This document shows positions 34,387 through 43,185 of a stretch of DNA of 56,188 bases, piece by piece. How positions within the stretch are numbered: the stretch's first letter is position 1; the number at the start of each line of letters is the position of its first letter. This stretch comes from Bacteroidales bacterium UBA5219 (GTDB lineage: Bacteria; Bacteroidota; Bacteroidia; Bacteroidales; ML635J-15), in assembly GCA_002412425.1 (NCBI GenBank), contig DHVB01000078.1, positions 1 through 56,188 of the forward strand, given 5' to 3'. A program made the translations under genes and the position numbers. The notes below the pieces were generated by a model. The model saw only the letters and a program-made list of their open reading frames with translations, had not been told where the DNA came from and did not search any database.

Positions 34387-35331
34387 TTATTTTGGCTGTA
34401 CTAATTTTTTAATTATCACACTAAGATTTTGTATTTCTTTAATGTTTTCAATGGCTTTACTTGCTACCCAGAAGTTTTTGTAAGTTGCCGAAAAAGCTGC
34501 TTTTTCTAACTTTTTCATTCCAAAATTAGTAATTAAATATTTTGCATATTTTTTTAAAAAAGTGTTGTTTTTAATTAGCAATTCTAAAATATTAGGCTTA
34601 GTTCCAAGTTTTTTGACATATTCTGTTTTTATTACGCAAGAAGGAACTCCTGAAAGTTTGCGAGTAAGTACAATATCATCTTTTCCATATTTAATTAATG
34701 CTTGTTTGTAGTCGTCAGAAATATGACACTCATGAGATGCCATAAATATTGTGCCTACCGAAGCTCCTGCAGCTCCAAGAGACATAACATGATTTAAGTC
34801 TGAATTTGTACTTACACCACCAGCATTTATAATTGGAATTTGGCAATTAGCAACAAGTTGACCTATTAGTTCATCTCTTTCTATAATTCCGCTATGCCCA
34901 CCAGCCGAAGAGTTTACTGCAATTATTGCATCGGCACCTAAGTCTTCAACTTTTTTAGCAAACTTTAGGTCAACCACATCGCAAAATACTTTTATTCCAA
35001 CTTTATGAGCTTCTGTAATAAGTTCTTTAGGATTTCCTAATGAAGAAATTACAAAAGCTGGTTTTGCTTCTAAAATTGCTTTAAGTTGTTTTTTATATTT
35101 TTGGTTTGAACGATTTGTTATAAGATTAATTCCAAAAGCTTTGTCGGAATGTTTTTTCAAATCTTCTATAGCAGCTTTAAGTTCGCTTTCTTTGCGAAAA
35201 TTCATTGCTGGAATTGCTCCAGTAATACCACAATCTAAAGCAATTCTCACCATTTCTGGCGTAGTAACCAAAAACATTGGTGCTAAAATCACAGGATATT
35301 TAATATCGAGTATCTTATCTAAACTTTGCAT
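34387..35331 (-). CDS. NAD(P)H-dependent flavin oxidoreductase (nitronate monooxygenase-like)
   Basis: A 314-residue TIM-barrel FMN protein of the 2-nitropropane dioxygenase/FabK superfamily: YPVILAPMFLVTTPEM at the N-terminus, GINLI, the SSAGGHSG motif and the phosphate-binding INAGGVSTNSD and MSLGAAGASVGTIFM. It may oxidise alkyl nitronates or reduce enoyl groups; the fold does not decide. Its start overlaps the stop of the glycosyltransferase gene by one base (TAATG), so it is the last gene of a three-gene unit. Confidence 0.88.
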   Translation of the reverse strand: MQSLDKILDIKYPVILAPMFLVTTPEMVRIALDCGITGAIPAMNFRKESELKAAIEDLKKHSDKAFGINLITNRSNQKYKKQLKAILEAKPAFVISSLGNPKELITEAHKVGIKVFCDVVDLKFAKKVEDLGADAIIAVNSSAGGHSGIIERDELIGQLVANCQIPIINAGGVSTNSDLNHVMSLGAAGASVGTIFMASHECHISDDYKQALIKYGKDDIVLTRKLSGVPSCVIKTEYVKKLGTKPNILELLIKNNTFLKKYAKYLITNFGMKKLEKAAFSATYKNFWVASKAIENIKEIQNLSVIIKKLVQPK

Positions 35332-36089
35332 TATTCTTCAGAAGCAATTGGTTTAAAAATATCGGATTTTGTAAGTTTTAATTTGTTGAAAAAATATTTT
35401 AATGAAGTTGTTAAAACGCCCATACCATATTTTACACTACGTTTAAAATTTATTGATGAGGCTTCTTCAAAATATTTTGTAGGACAAGTGATTTCTGCAA
35501 TTTCGTAGCCAGCATAAAATATTTGTGCAAGCATTTGATTATCAAAAACAAAATCATCGGAATTAATATTATAATTTATTTTTTTTAGCACATCGGCAGA
35601 AAAAGCTCTAAAACCAGTGTGATATTCAGAAAGTTTTTGATTCATTAAAATATTTTGGCTAAAAGTCAAAATACGGTTGAAAAAGTATTTGTATTTTGGC
35701 ATTCCACCTTTTAAAGCTCCTTTCCCTAAAATTCTAGAGCCCAAAACAACAGGATAAACATCATTTGCAATAAGATAAGCCATTGAGTGAATTAATTTTG
35801 GCGTATATTGATAATCGGGGTGAAGCATAATTACAATATCTGCTCCTAATTTTAAAGCATTATTATAGCATGTTTTTTGATTTGCTCCGTAGCCTTTATT
35901 TTCGTCGTGAATAAAAATGTGTTTTATCCCAAGTTCTTTAGCTTTTTCAACAGTTTTGTCTTTTGATTTGTCGTCAACTAAAATTACTTCATCAACAATG
36001 TCGAAAGGTATTTCATTATAAGTGCTTTCTACCGTGAGTTCGGCATTATAAGCGGGAAGTACGACAACTATTTTTTTATCTTTTATCAT
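35331..36089 (-). CDS. GT2 family glycosyltransferase, polyprenyl-phosphate sugar synthase-like
   Basis: This 252-residue GT-A enzyme has VVVLPAYNAE, the nucleotide-binding VDDKSKDKT (Asp39, Asp40), NKGYGANQKTCYNNAL and a metal-site equivalent MLHPDYQY. No C-terminal membrane helices are visible. Size and motifs match DPM1/polyprenyl-phosphate mannose synthase-like proteins, which load a sugar on a lipid carrier at the inner face of the membrane. It overlaps the TMTC-like gene by 4 nt (ATGA) and may supply its donor. Confidence 0.85.
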   Translation of the reverse strand: MIKDKKIVVVLPAYNAELTVESTYNEIPFDIVDEVILVDDKSKDKTVEKAKELGIKHIFIHDENKGYGANQKTCYNNALKLGADIVIMLHPDYQYTPKLIHSMAYLIANDVYPVVLGSRILGKGALKGGMPKYKYFFNRILTFSQNILMNQKLSEYHTGFRAFSADVLKKINYNINSDDFVFDNQMLAQIFYAGYEIAEITCPTKYFEEASSINFKRSVKYGMGVLTTSLKYFFNKLKLTKSDIFKPIASEE

Positions 36090-38251
36090 TGATTAGTGTT
36101 TATATTTTGAAATTCTTGAGCTTTTAAATAATACTTATTTGCATTGGCAATATCTCCAAGTTGCTGATAGCTAACTCCAATATTCATATAGGTTTGATAA
36201 TCGTTTGGGTCTAATTCCATAGCTTTGAGGAAATTGTCAAGAGCAGGTTTAAATATTCCCGACATGCCGTATGCAACACCCAAATCGCGATAAAAACCTG
36301 CATCTTTATTAAAATTACATTGATTAGCTTTTTCTAAATAAAATAATGAAGAATCAAGCATGTTTTTATATTTTCCATACATAGTTCCCATTATGTGATT
36401 TGCTTCACCAAAATCTGGGTGTGCTTTTAAAACTTCGTTACAGCCTGCTATTACATCATCTGGAGTGGAAACTGTTGCTTGAGAATTTAATAAACCAATG
36501 GTGTTTAGTAAAACAATTCTTGCATTTCCATATGCAATGCTATGATATGGTTTTAGTTTTAAAATTTTAGCGTAATTATATAAAGCCTTGTTAATATTAT
36601 AATTCAATTCATAATGAGCATTGCCCAAAAGATTTATAGCATCAATATATTCGGGATAAATTTCTAATGCTCTTTCTAAATAAACTATGGCTTGATTTAT
36701 CATTTGGTTGCGAGTTGCTGTATCGTTTTTATACATTGGTTTTTGAGCTTCTTCAATAAGTTTGCCTCCGGCAGAACAATTACTTTTTGCAGAGTTTGTA
36801 GAAGTCTTAACATCAGTTGTGAAAAGTGTTAAATCATTTTTCCAAGCTTTGTTTCTATCAATGGTTTTAAACGAATATAAACCTAAAATACTAACTGCAA
36901 TTAATACCAAAAAGTAAGAATGAGTTTGTGTGTTTTTAATGAGTTTGTTTAAATATTTTGTTAATAAAATTGCTATAAAAATGCAAAATCCTATTGATGA
37001 AATAAAAATAAATCTTTCGTTCATAAATGTTCCAACTGGGAAAAATATATTTGAAACAACAGATAGTGGAATTAAATAAAACCAAATTGAGTATGAAAAA
37101 ATATCTTTCTTTTTAATCAATCCATACAGAGCATAAATTCCTAGTGCCAAATATAAGATTAATGGTAAAAATGCTTTTGGATTAGACCAATTTATAATTT
37201 CTATTTGCCAAGGATAATAGTCGTAAGTTAGTGGGTGAGGGAAAAACAAAAGTTTAATATACATCCAAAGTGTAAAGAAAATTGTAGCAAATTTTTCTCC
37301 TACACTTGCTCCAAAAAACGGGTTGTTCATAATTTCTTGAGCAATTTGTTTTTCGCCTGTACCCATTCCAAGTACGGAGCCACGAATAAGTAAAAACACA
37401 CCCGAAACAAGCAATAAAGGCAATAATGATTTAAAGTTTGATTTTAAATTGTGATTTGTAAAATAATAAACTGTAATTGGTATTATTGCTAAAAAAGTTA
37501 TTGCGTTTTCTTTTGATAATAGTCCTAAAAACAATGAAAGAGAAGAATAAACTAAAAATTTTGCTTTTTTAGTATCTAAATATTTTAGAGTAAACCATAA
37601 AGCTCCAAGCGAACCAAGCAATGTCATTATTTCGTCTCTACCTTTTATGTTTGCAACTGCCTCAGTATGAAGAGGGTGTGCAAGAAAAAGCAAAGAAGCA
37701 ATAAAAGGAAAACTTAAATACCATTTTTTATTTTCATCGGGTGGGAAAAGTTTTGCCAAAATTAGATATAGCAAGTAAGTAGTTAATAAATACAAAATTA
37801 TATTCCCCAAATGGCTGACAAAGGGATTTCCTTTATACACAACTTTTCCTGCATCATTTTTAATATTTTTACCAAAAAATTCTATTTCTGTAGCAAAGCT
37901 AATTAAAGATAGGGGGCGATAACGTCCTCCAGCGACAAGTTTTTTTTCTTCTTGAATTTGTTCGGCAGTTTTGTTAGGATTTTTTGTAAGCCAAAAACCA
38001 ACAAAGGTATCATATTTTAAAATATCTGAAATTCCAGCTAAACCTTTTTGCGTAAATGTGTTTTCAGTTATAACAATTGCGTCATCAAGAGCATAATCGT
38101 GTGAGAGGGTATTCCCATAAAGAATAAAAGCAAAAACGCTAATTGTTAAAAAAACAAATAAATTATACTTTTTATTTTTTGTAACTTTTTTAATTTCTTG
38201 CTGTGGTAAAGGTTTCTGTTTTAAATTATGTTTAGTTTTTTGCTTAGCCAT
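36086..38251 (-). CDS. TMTC-like GT-C membrane glycosyltransferase with TPR repeats
   Basis: The protein has a first membrane helix, an extracytoplasmic loop with the acidic pair of GT-C enzymes (SHDYALDDAIVITEN), about ten further helices, and a C-terminal TPR region from about residue 510 (NLLGNAHYELNYNINKALYNYAKIL, DLGVAYGMSGIFKPALDNFLKAMELD). This layout resembles eukaryotic TMTC O-mannosyltransferases. The frame is open from 38278, but a -7 box at 38276-38283 would put the mRNA start below that, so I choose the ATG at 38251. The adjacent DPM-like gene fits as donor synthase. Confidence 0.82.
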   Translation of the reverse strand: MAKQKTKHNLKQKPLPQQEIKKVTKNKKYNLFVFLTISVFAFILYGNTLSHDYALDDAIVITENTFTQKGLAGISDILKYDTFVGFWLTKNPNKTAEQIQEEKKLVAGGRYRPLSLISFATEIEFFGKNIKNDAGKVVYKGNPFVSHLGNIILYLLTTYLLYLILAKLFPPDENKKWYLSFPFIASLLFLAHPLHTEAVANIKGRDEIMTLLGSLGALWFTLKYLDTKKAKFLVYSSLSLFLGLLSKENAITFLAIIPITVYYFTNHNLKSNFKSLLPLLLVSGVFLLIRGSVLGMGTGEKQIAQEIMNNPFFGASVGEKFATIFFTLWMYIKLLFFPHPLTYDYYPWQIEIINWSNPKAFLPLILYLALGIYALYGLIKKKDIFSYSIWFYLIPLSVVSNIFFPVGTFMNERFIFISSIGFCIFIAILLTKYLNKLIKNTQTHSYFLVLIAVSILGLYSFKTIDRNKAWKNDLTLFTTDVKTSTNSAKSNCSAGGKLIEEAQKPMYKNDTATRNQMINQAIVYLERALEIYPEYIDAINLLGNAHYELNYNINKALYNYAKILKLKPYHSIAYGNARIVLLNTIGLLNSQATVSTPDDVIAGCNEVLKAHPDFGEANHIMGTMYGKYKNMLDSSLFYLEKANQCNFNKDAGFYRDLGVAYGMSGIFKPALDNFLKAMELDPNDYQTYMNIGVSYQQLGDIANANKYYLKAQEFQNINTNQ

Positions 38252-38275
38252 ATCAATATTGTTTTGATAGAAATA

Positions 38276-38283
38276 CAAAAATA
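38276..38283 (-). promoter_or_regulatory. -7 box of the TMTC-like operon
   Basis: CAAAAATA on the plus strand reads TATTTTTG on the minus strand, an exact TAnnTTTG match 24 nt before the ATG at 38251. It covers the alternative upstream start at 38278, which argues against that start. Confidence 0.5.
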
Positions 38284-38367
38284 ATAAAATAACTTAGACA
38301 AAAGCATAGAAAATTAAAATATCTCAAATAGAATTTTGAGTAAATAAGGTACAAAATATTTTAGGTT

Positions 38368-40131
38368 TTATTTTTTAATAATTAGACCTAATTCATCAAG
38401 TTGAGCTTGAGAGATTGTAGATGGGCTTTCTATCATCACATCTCTTCCTGCATTATTTTTTGGGAAAGCTATATAATCTCTAATTGAATCGCTTCCTCCA
38501 AACATAGAAACTAACCTATCAAATCCTAAAGCAATTCCCCCGTGAGGTGGTGCTCCATATTTAAAAGCGTTCATTAAAAATCCAAATTGTTCTTGTGCTT
38601 CTTCTTCGGAAAAACCAAGATTTTTAAACATTAAAGCTTGTAAATCTTTATTAAAAATTCTAATTGAGCCACCACCGATTTCAACTCCATTTATAACGAG
38701 GTCGTATGCTTTAGCTCGAATTTTACTTGGGTCTGTGTCAAAAAGTTTTATGTCTTCGTCGAAAGGAGCTGTGAATGGATGGTGTTTTGCATAAAATCTA
38801 TCGGTTTCTTTATCATATTCTAAAAGCGGAAATTCTATAACCCAAAGCGGAGCAAAATTATCTTTTGAACGCAAACCATTTTCATTAGCTAATTTTAATC
38901 TTAATTCGCTTAAAGCGTGCAGACTTGCATCTTTTTCGCCTGCAATTATCAAGATTAAATCGCCTTGTTTTGCTTGCATGGCTTGGCTTATCTTTGTCCA
39001 ATCGTTTTCGTTAAAAAATTTGTCAACAGAAGATTTAAAACTTCCATCTGTGCTGTATTTACAATATACTAATCCTTTTGCCCCAATTTGAGGAGTTTTA
39101 ACAAAATCAGTAAGTGCATCAATTTGTTTGCGAGAATATTCGCTTGCGTTTTCAAGTGCTATAGCTCCTATATATTCGGCAGAGTCGAAAACAACAAAAT
39201 CTTTTCCTTTTACTAGGTTTGTAATATCGGTAATTGTCATTCCAAATCTAATGTCTGGCTTGTCGTTTCCGTATTTTTCCATTGCTTCCTTATAGGTCAT
39301 TTGTGGAAAATCGTAATCTATATCAATATTTTTAATTGTTTTGAATAAATGTTTTGTCATTGCTTCAAAAGTTGCGATAATATCATTTTGGTTCACAAAA
39401 GACATTTCGCAGTCAACTTGAGTAAATTCTGGTTGGCGGTCGGCACGCAAGTCTTCGTCTCTAAAGCATTTTACAATTTGGAAATATTTGTCCATTCCAG
39501 CAATCATTAGCAATTGCTTAAAAGTTTGAGGCGATTGTGGAAGAGCGTAAAACTCGCCTTGGTGCATACGTGATGGAACAACAAAATCGCGAGCTCCCTC
39601 TGGAGTTGATTTTATTAGAACAGGAGTTTCAACTTCAACAAAATCTTTTTCGTCAAGATATTTTCTTATTTCTTGAGCCATTTTGTGGCGAAGTAAAAGA
39701 GCGTTTTTTACTGGATTTCGTCTAATGTCGAGATAACGATATTTCATTCTAAGTTCGTCTCCGCCATCGCTATTGTCAATAATTGTAAAAGGTGGCGTTT
39801 CAGATTCGTTAAGAATTTCGATTTCTTCAACCTTTATTTCAATGTCTCCTGTTGGCATTTTGTCGTTTTTGCTGTATCTTTCAATAACTTCGCCAGTAAC
39901 ACTTATTACATATTCGCGTCCTATTTTATCTATAGTTTCGATAATTTCTTTAGAGGTATTTGCCTCTTCTATAGCGAGTTGTGTAATTCCATATCTGTCG
40001 CGTAAATCTATCCAAATCATTCCGCCTTTATCTCTTTTTAATTGAACCCAGCCACTTAGTTTTACTTTTTGTCCAATGTGTTTGCTACGCAATTCGCCAC
40101 AATTATGTGTTCTATACATATTCTTTGTCAT
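38368..40131 (-). CDS. aspS: Aspartyl-tRNA synthetase
   Basis: This 587-residue class II synthetase has the N-terminal OB anticodon-binding domain (VKLSGWVQLKRDKGGMIWIDLRDRYG), motif 2 CFRDEDLRADRQPEFTQVDCEM, the bacterial GAD insertion domain (about 280-420) and motif 3 GIALGFDRLVSMFGG. It charges tRNA-Asp. Met1 and Met5 are both possible starts. The gene appears monocistronic. Confidence 0.97.
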   Translation of the reverse strand: MTKNMYRTHNCGELRSKHIGQKVKLSGWVQLKRDKGGMIWIDLRDRYGITQLAIEEANTSKEIIETIDKIGREYVISVTGEVIERYSKNDKMPTGDIEIKVEEIEILNESETPPFTIIDNSDGGDELRMKYRYLDIRRNPVKNALLLRHKMAQEIRKYLDEKDFVEVETPVLIKSTPEGARDFVVPSRMHQGEFYALPQSPQTFKQLLMIAGMDKYFQIVKCFRDEDLRADRQPEFTQVDCEMSFVNQNDIIATFEAMTKHLFKTIKNIDIDYDFPQMTYKEAMEKYGNDKPDIRFGMTITDITNLVKGKDFVVFDSAEYIGAIALENASEYSRKQIDALTDFVKTPQIGAKGLVYCKYSTDGSFKSSVDKFFNENDWTKISQAMQAKQGDLILIIAGEKDASLHALSELRLKLANENGLRSKDNFAPLWVIEFPLLEYDKETDRFYAKHHPFTAPFDEDIKLFDTDPSKIRAKAYDLVINGVEIGGGSIRIFNKDLQALMFKNLGFSEEEAQEQFGFLMNAFKYGAPPHGGIALGFDRLVSMFGGSDSIRDYIAFPKNNAGRDVMIESPSTISQAQLDELGLIIKK

Positions 40132-40145
40132 TTTTAAAAACTTTG

Positions 40146-40153
40146 CAAAATTA
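40146..40153 (-). promoter_or_regulatory. -7 box of aspS
   Basis: CAAAATTA on the plus strand reads TAATTTTG on the minus strand, an exact TAnnTTTG match 15 nt before the start codon. Confidence 0.4.
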
Positions 40154-40207
40154 ACAAAATCATTTAAGATTTTGCATTAATATAAATAGGTATGGTAAAA
40201 ATAATAT

Positions 40208-40867
40208 TTAATAGTTTATTTTAGGACCGAAAGCCAAATCTCCTGCATCGCCTAATCCTGGTACTATATATGATTTTACTGTTAATTCGTCATCAACTGC
40301 TATTGTCCAAACAGTAATCATATTATTTGGTAGTATTTTATCTACATAGTCCAAACCATCTTTACTTGCAATAACTGTAGCTACATGTACATGTTTTGGT
40401 TTTCCGAAATTTAATAAGCCTTTATAAGCTAATTCAATACTACCACCACTTGCAAGCATAGGGTCATTTATTATAACAATTCTGTCCTCAATTGAAGGGG
40501 CGGTAATGTAGTCAATTTTTATTTCGAAGGTTCCATTTTTATTATATTTTCTGTAGCCAGCAATAAAAGCATTGTCGGCATGGTCGAAATAATTTACAAA
40601 CCCTTGATGAAATGGTAGTCCAGCTCGCAATATTGTGCTTATTACCGGCTGTTGTTTTAAAGTTGGAACTGTAGCAATTCCTAACGAAGTTGTAACTTCT
40701 TCATCAATAAACTCTAGGTTTTTACTAATTTCGTAAGCCATAATTTCTCCCACACGCATAAGATTTGTTCTAAATCTCATTCTGTCTTGTTGGATTTGAG
40801 TGTCGCGAATTTCTGCAACAAATTGGTCTAAAAGACTTCCTCGTCCGCCTAAAATATTTAGTTTCAT
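40208..40867 (-). CDS. upp: Uracil phosphoribosyltransferase
   Basis: A 219-residue type I PRTase with the PRPP loop INDPMLASGGSIELAY and the uracil-binding C-terminus YIVPGLGDAGDLAFGPKI, which separates UPRT from other PRTases. It converts uracil and PRPP to UMP in pyrimidine salvage. The Asn in INDPML replaces the more common Val; the Asp that follows is intact. It sits between aspS and hflX on the same strand without overlap. Confidence 0.93.
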   Translation of the reverse strand: MKLNILGGRGSLLDQFVAEIRDTQIQQDRMRFRTNLMRVGEIMAYEISKNLEFIDEEVTTSLGIATVPTLKQQPVISTILRAGLPFHQGFVNYFDHADNAFIAGYRKYNKNGTFEIKIDYITAPSIEDRIVIINDPMLASGGSIELAYKGLLNFGKPKHVHVATVIASKDGLDYVDKILPNNMITVWTIAVDDELTVKSYIVPGLGDAGDLAFGPKINY

Positions 40868-40957
40868 CTAAACAACATTTATAATAATGTGTAATATTAG
40901 TAAAAATTTTTGAAATATTTTAGTTTTTCTCGAAAAAATCTGTGTTTTTATAGCTTT

Positions 40958-42142
40958 TTATATTGTATTGTACGGATACCTTTCAAAATGCAAATCTCTA
41001 ACAAGATTAAAAAGTACTTCTCTAAATTCTTCAATATTTTCTTTGTTTTTTGCAGAAATAAATACTGCTGGATTGTTTGTTTTTGCAAAGTACATATTTT
41101 TAAAATCTTCGAGAGAATAATTTTCTTTAGTTTTGGGAGTTAAATCAAATTCATCTTGTGGAGAATATTCAAAAGCGTCTATTTTGTTAAAAACCATTAA
41201 TATCGGTTTGTCGTTTATTTTTAGTTCTTTCAAAGTATTATCAACAACAGTAATTTGTTCTTGAAAAGATTTATGCGAAACATCAATCACATGAATTATT
41301 AGGTCAGATTCTTTTGCTTCGTCTAGGGTCGATTTGAAAGATTCTATTAGTTTGTGAGGCAATTTACGAATAAAACCTACAGTGTCGCTTAATAAAAATG
41401 GTAAATTATTGATTACAACTTTTCTAACTGTTGTGTCTAAAGTTGCAAAAAGTTTATCTTCAGCCAAAACATCAGATTTACTTAGAAGATTCATAATTGT
41501 TGATTTGCCAACATTAGTATATCCTACTAGAGCAACTCTAATCATTTGTCCTCTATTTTTTCTTTGTTGAGTAAATTGTTTGTCAATAGATTTAAGTTCT
41601 TCTTTTAATTTAGATATTTTATCGAGGATAATTCTTCTGTCTGTTTCGATTTGGGTTTCTCCAGGTCCTCTCATACCAATACCTCCACGTTGTCTTTCAA
41701 GGTGAGTCCACATTCTGGTTAGGCGAGGTAAAATATATTGATATTGTGCTAATTCAACTTGTGCTTTTGCATGTGAAGTTCTGGCTCTTTGGGCGAAAAT
41801 GTCGAGAATTAAATTTGTTCTGTCTAAAACTTTTACTTGTAAAACATTTTCGATATTTCTAAGTTGGGTAGGGGATAGTTCATCATCAAAAATTACTAAT
41901 TTAATTTCGTTTTCAGTAATATAATCTAATATTTCTAGAAGTTTTCCACTTCCTACATAAGTTTTTTGATGAGGTAAATCTAAATTTTGAATAAAATATT
42001 TTTTAGGAACCACTCCAGCAGTTTTTGCTAAAAAGTCTAATTCTTCGAGATGTTCTTGAACTTCTTCTTTTGTTTGATATTGAGTTGCAACTCCAACTAA
42101 AACAGCATCTTCTTCGCTTATGTAAAAATTTTTATTTATCAT
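40958..42142 (-). CDS. hflX: GTPase HflX
   Basis: A 394-residue GTPase with the HflX N-terminal domain (VGVATQYQTKEEVQEHLEEL, ELSPTQLRNIENVL, DRTNLILDIFAQRA), the glycine-rich RGGIGMRGPGETQIETDRR linker, then the G domain: VALVGYTNVGKST, DTVGFIRKLP and FNKIDAF. HflX binds the ribosome and splits stalled 70S particles under stress. A hairpin terminator separates it from the upstream tonB gene. Confidence 0.96.
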   Translation of the reverse strand: MINKNFYISEEDAVLVGVATQYQTKEEVQEHLEELDFLAKTAGVVPKKYFIQNLDLPHQKTYVGSGKLLEILDYITENEIKLVIFDDELSPTQLRNIENVLQVKVLDRTNLILDIFAQRARTSHAKAQVELAQYQYILPRLTRMWTHLERQRGGIGMRGPGETQIETDRRIILDKISKLKEELKSIDKQFTQQRKNRGQMIRVALVGYTNVGKSTIMNLLSKSDVLAEDKLFATLDTTVRKVVINNLPFLLSDTVGFIRKLPHKLIESFKSTLDEAKESDLIIHVIDVSHKSFQEQITVVDNTLKELKINDKPILMVFNKIDAFEYSPQDEFDLTPKTKENYSLEDFKNMYFAKTNNPAVFISAKNKENIEEFREVLFNLVRDLHFERYPYNTI

Positions 42143-42151
42143 ATATTATTA

Positions 42152-42185
42152 ATAAAAAGACCCCACCATAATTTTGGTAGGGTCT
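42152..42185 (-). terminator. Intrinsic terminator downstream of tonB
   Basis: AGACCC (42158-42163) pairs with GGGTCT (42180-42185), and ACC with GGT inside, with one mismatch. On the minus strand the stem is followed by a run of five T. Confidence 0.8.
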
Positions 42186-42206
42186 GCACAAATATTTTTG
42201 TAAATT

Positions 42207-42920
42207 TTAATATAATTTAAAATTAATAGGTACTATGTAAGTTACAGGTACACTTTTTCCTCTTTGTTTACCTGGTGTCCATTTAGATAGTGTTTTAACT
42301 ACTCTTACAGCTTCAGTGTCAAGATATGGGTCAACGCCTCTAGCAACTTGCACTTTTGTGACTCTACCTGTAGCGTCTATTACAAATTGCACAAACACTC
42401 TACCTTGAATTCCATTTTCTTTAGCAACAGGAGGATATACAGTGTTTTCGGCTATATATTGTAGTAAAGCTACCTCGCCACCTGGATATTCTGGTTTTGT
42501 TTCAACAACGGCAAAAGCAATTGGTTCAACTTCTTCTTCAACAATTTCAACTTCAGTAACTTGAACTACTCTTGTGCTTGTTTGTGTTTTTTCGTCAGCT
42601 TCTGTATCAATATTAATATCAGCAACTTTTACGTCATCTTCTACAACAGTAAGTTCTTCAATAATAGTTTCAGGTTCTTGTTCTGGTTGTTCAACTTCTT
42701 CTGGTGGTTGTTCTTGTTCTTGTACAGTACTTTCTATTTCTTCTTCTATAATATCACTACCTCCTAAACTTCCTAATGACGATGCTACTACATCTTTTGA
42801 AGTCCATTCAAAAACTAGAAGTAATAGTGCTAATGATACACTTAAACCGATTAAGAAAAATGTTGATTTTCTTGATTCTAGGTCTGCTTTTTTAGATTTT
42901 TTGATTTGCATAATTGTCAA
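42207..42920 (-). CDS. TonB-family energy transducer
   Basis: A 237-residue protein with an N-terminal membrane helix (about 22-41), a long acidic/proline linker rich in Glu and Pro (about 60-130) and a TonB C-terminal domain: KPEYPGGEVALLQYIAENTVYPPVAKENGIQGRVFVQFVID, then VARGVDPYLDTEAVRVVKTLSKWTPGKQRGKSVPVTYIVPI. It should couple the proton motive force to outer-membrane TonB-dependent receptors. ExbB/ExbD are not adjacent. The linker is unusually acidic rather than Lys/Pro-rich. Met4 (42911) is an alternative start. Confidence 0.92.
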   Translation of the reverse strand: MTIMQIKKSKKADLESRKSTFFLIGLSVSLALLLLVFEWTSKDVVASSLGSLGGSDIIEEEIESTVQEQEQPPEEVEQPEQEPETIIEELTVVEDDVKVADINIDTEADEKTQTSTRVVQVTEVEIVEEEVEPIAFAVVETKPEYPGGEVALLQYIAENTVYPPVAKENGIQGRVFVQFVIDATGRVTKVQVARGVDPYLDTEAVRVVKTLSKWTPGKQRGKSVPVTYIVPINFKLY

Positions 42921-43185
42921 AATTTAAAAACGTAAAAATACAACTTTTTTTTTCATTTCAAAACAATAAATTTAAATTTTATTATTTTGTTTACTATTTT
43001 GATACAAAAATTTTATTATTCCATAAATATAAGATAATAATTTTAAGCGTTTCAGCTATGTTTATTTAAAATATGTTGTTTAACACATTAAATCTAGTAA
43101 AAACTATTCTTTTTTTTGAATTGTAAATTGTATATTTGTGGCAATTGAAAATAATGTTTAATTTTTATTAAAAACTAAATTAATT
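42921..43185. other. Divergent intergenic region
   Basis: AT-rich region between tonB (minus) and the COG2403 gene (plus). TATATTTG at 43131-43138, 47 nt before the ATG, is a TAnnTTTG -7 box. Nothing else stands out. Confidence 0.5.

Noticed and set aside
40132..40207. tRNA-like or small RNA gene between aspS and upp
   Set aside because: The interval is AT-rich, without a cloverleaf or stable hairpin.
42574..42927. A 117-codon plus-strand frame antisense to tonB
   Set aside because: It is Ser/Cys-rich because it is the complement of the Glu/Pro-rich TonB linker, and the tonB frame has clear family motifs.
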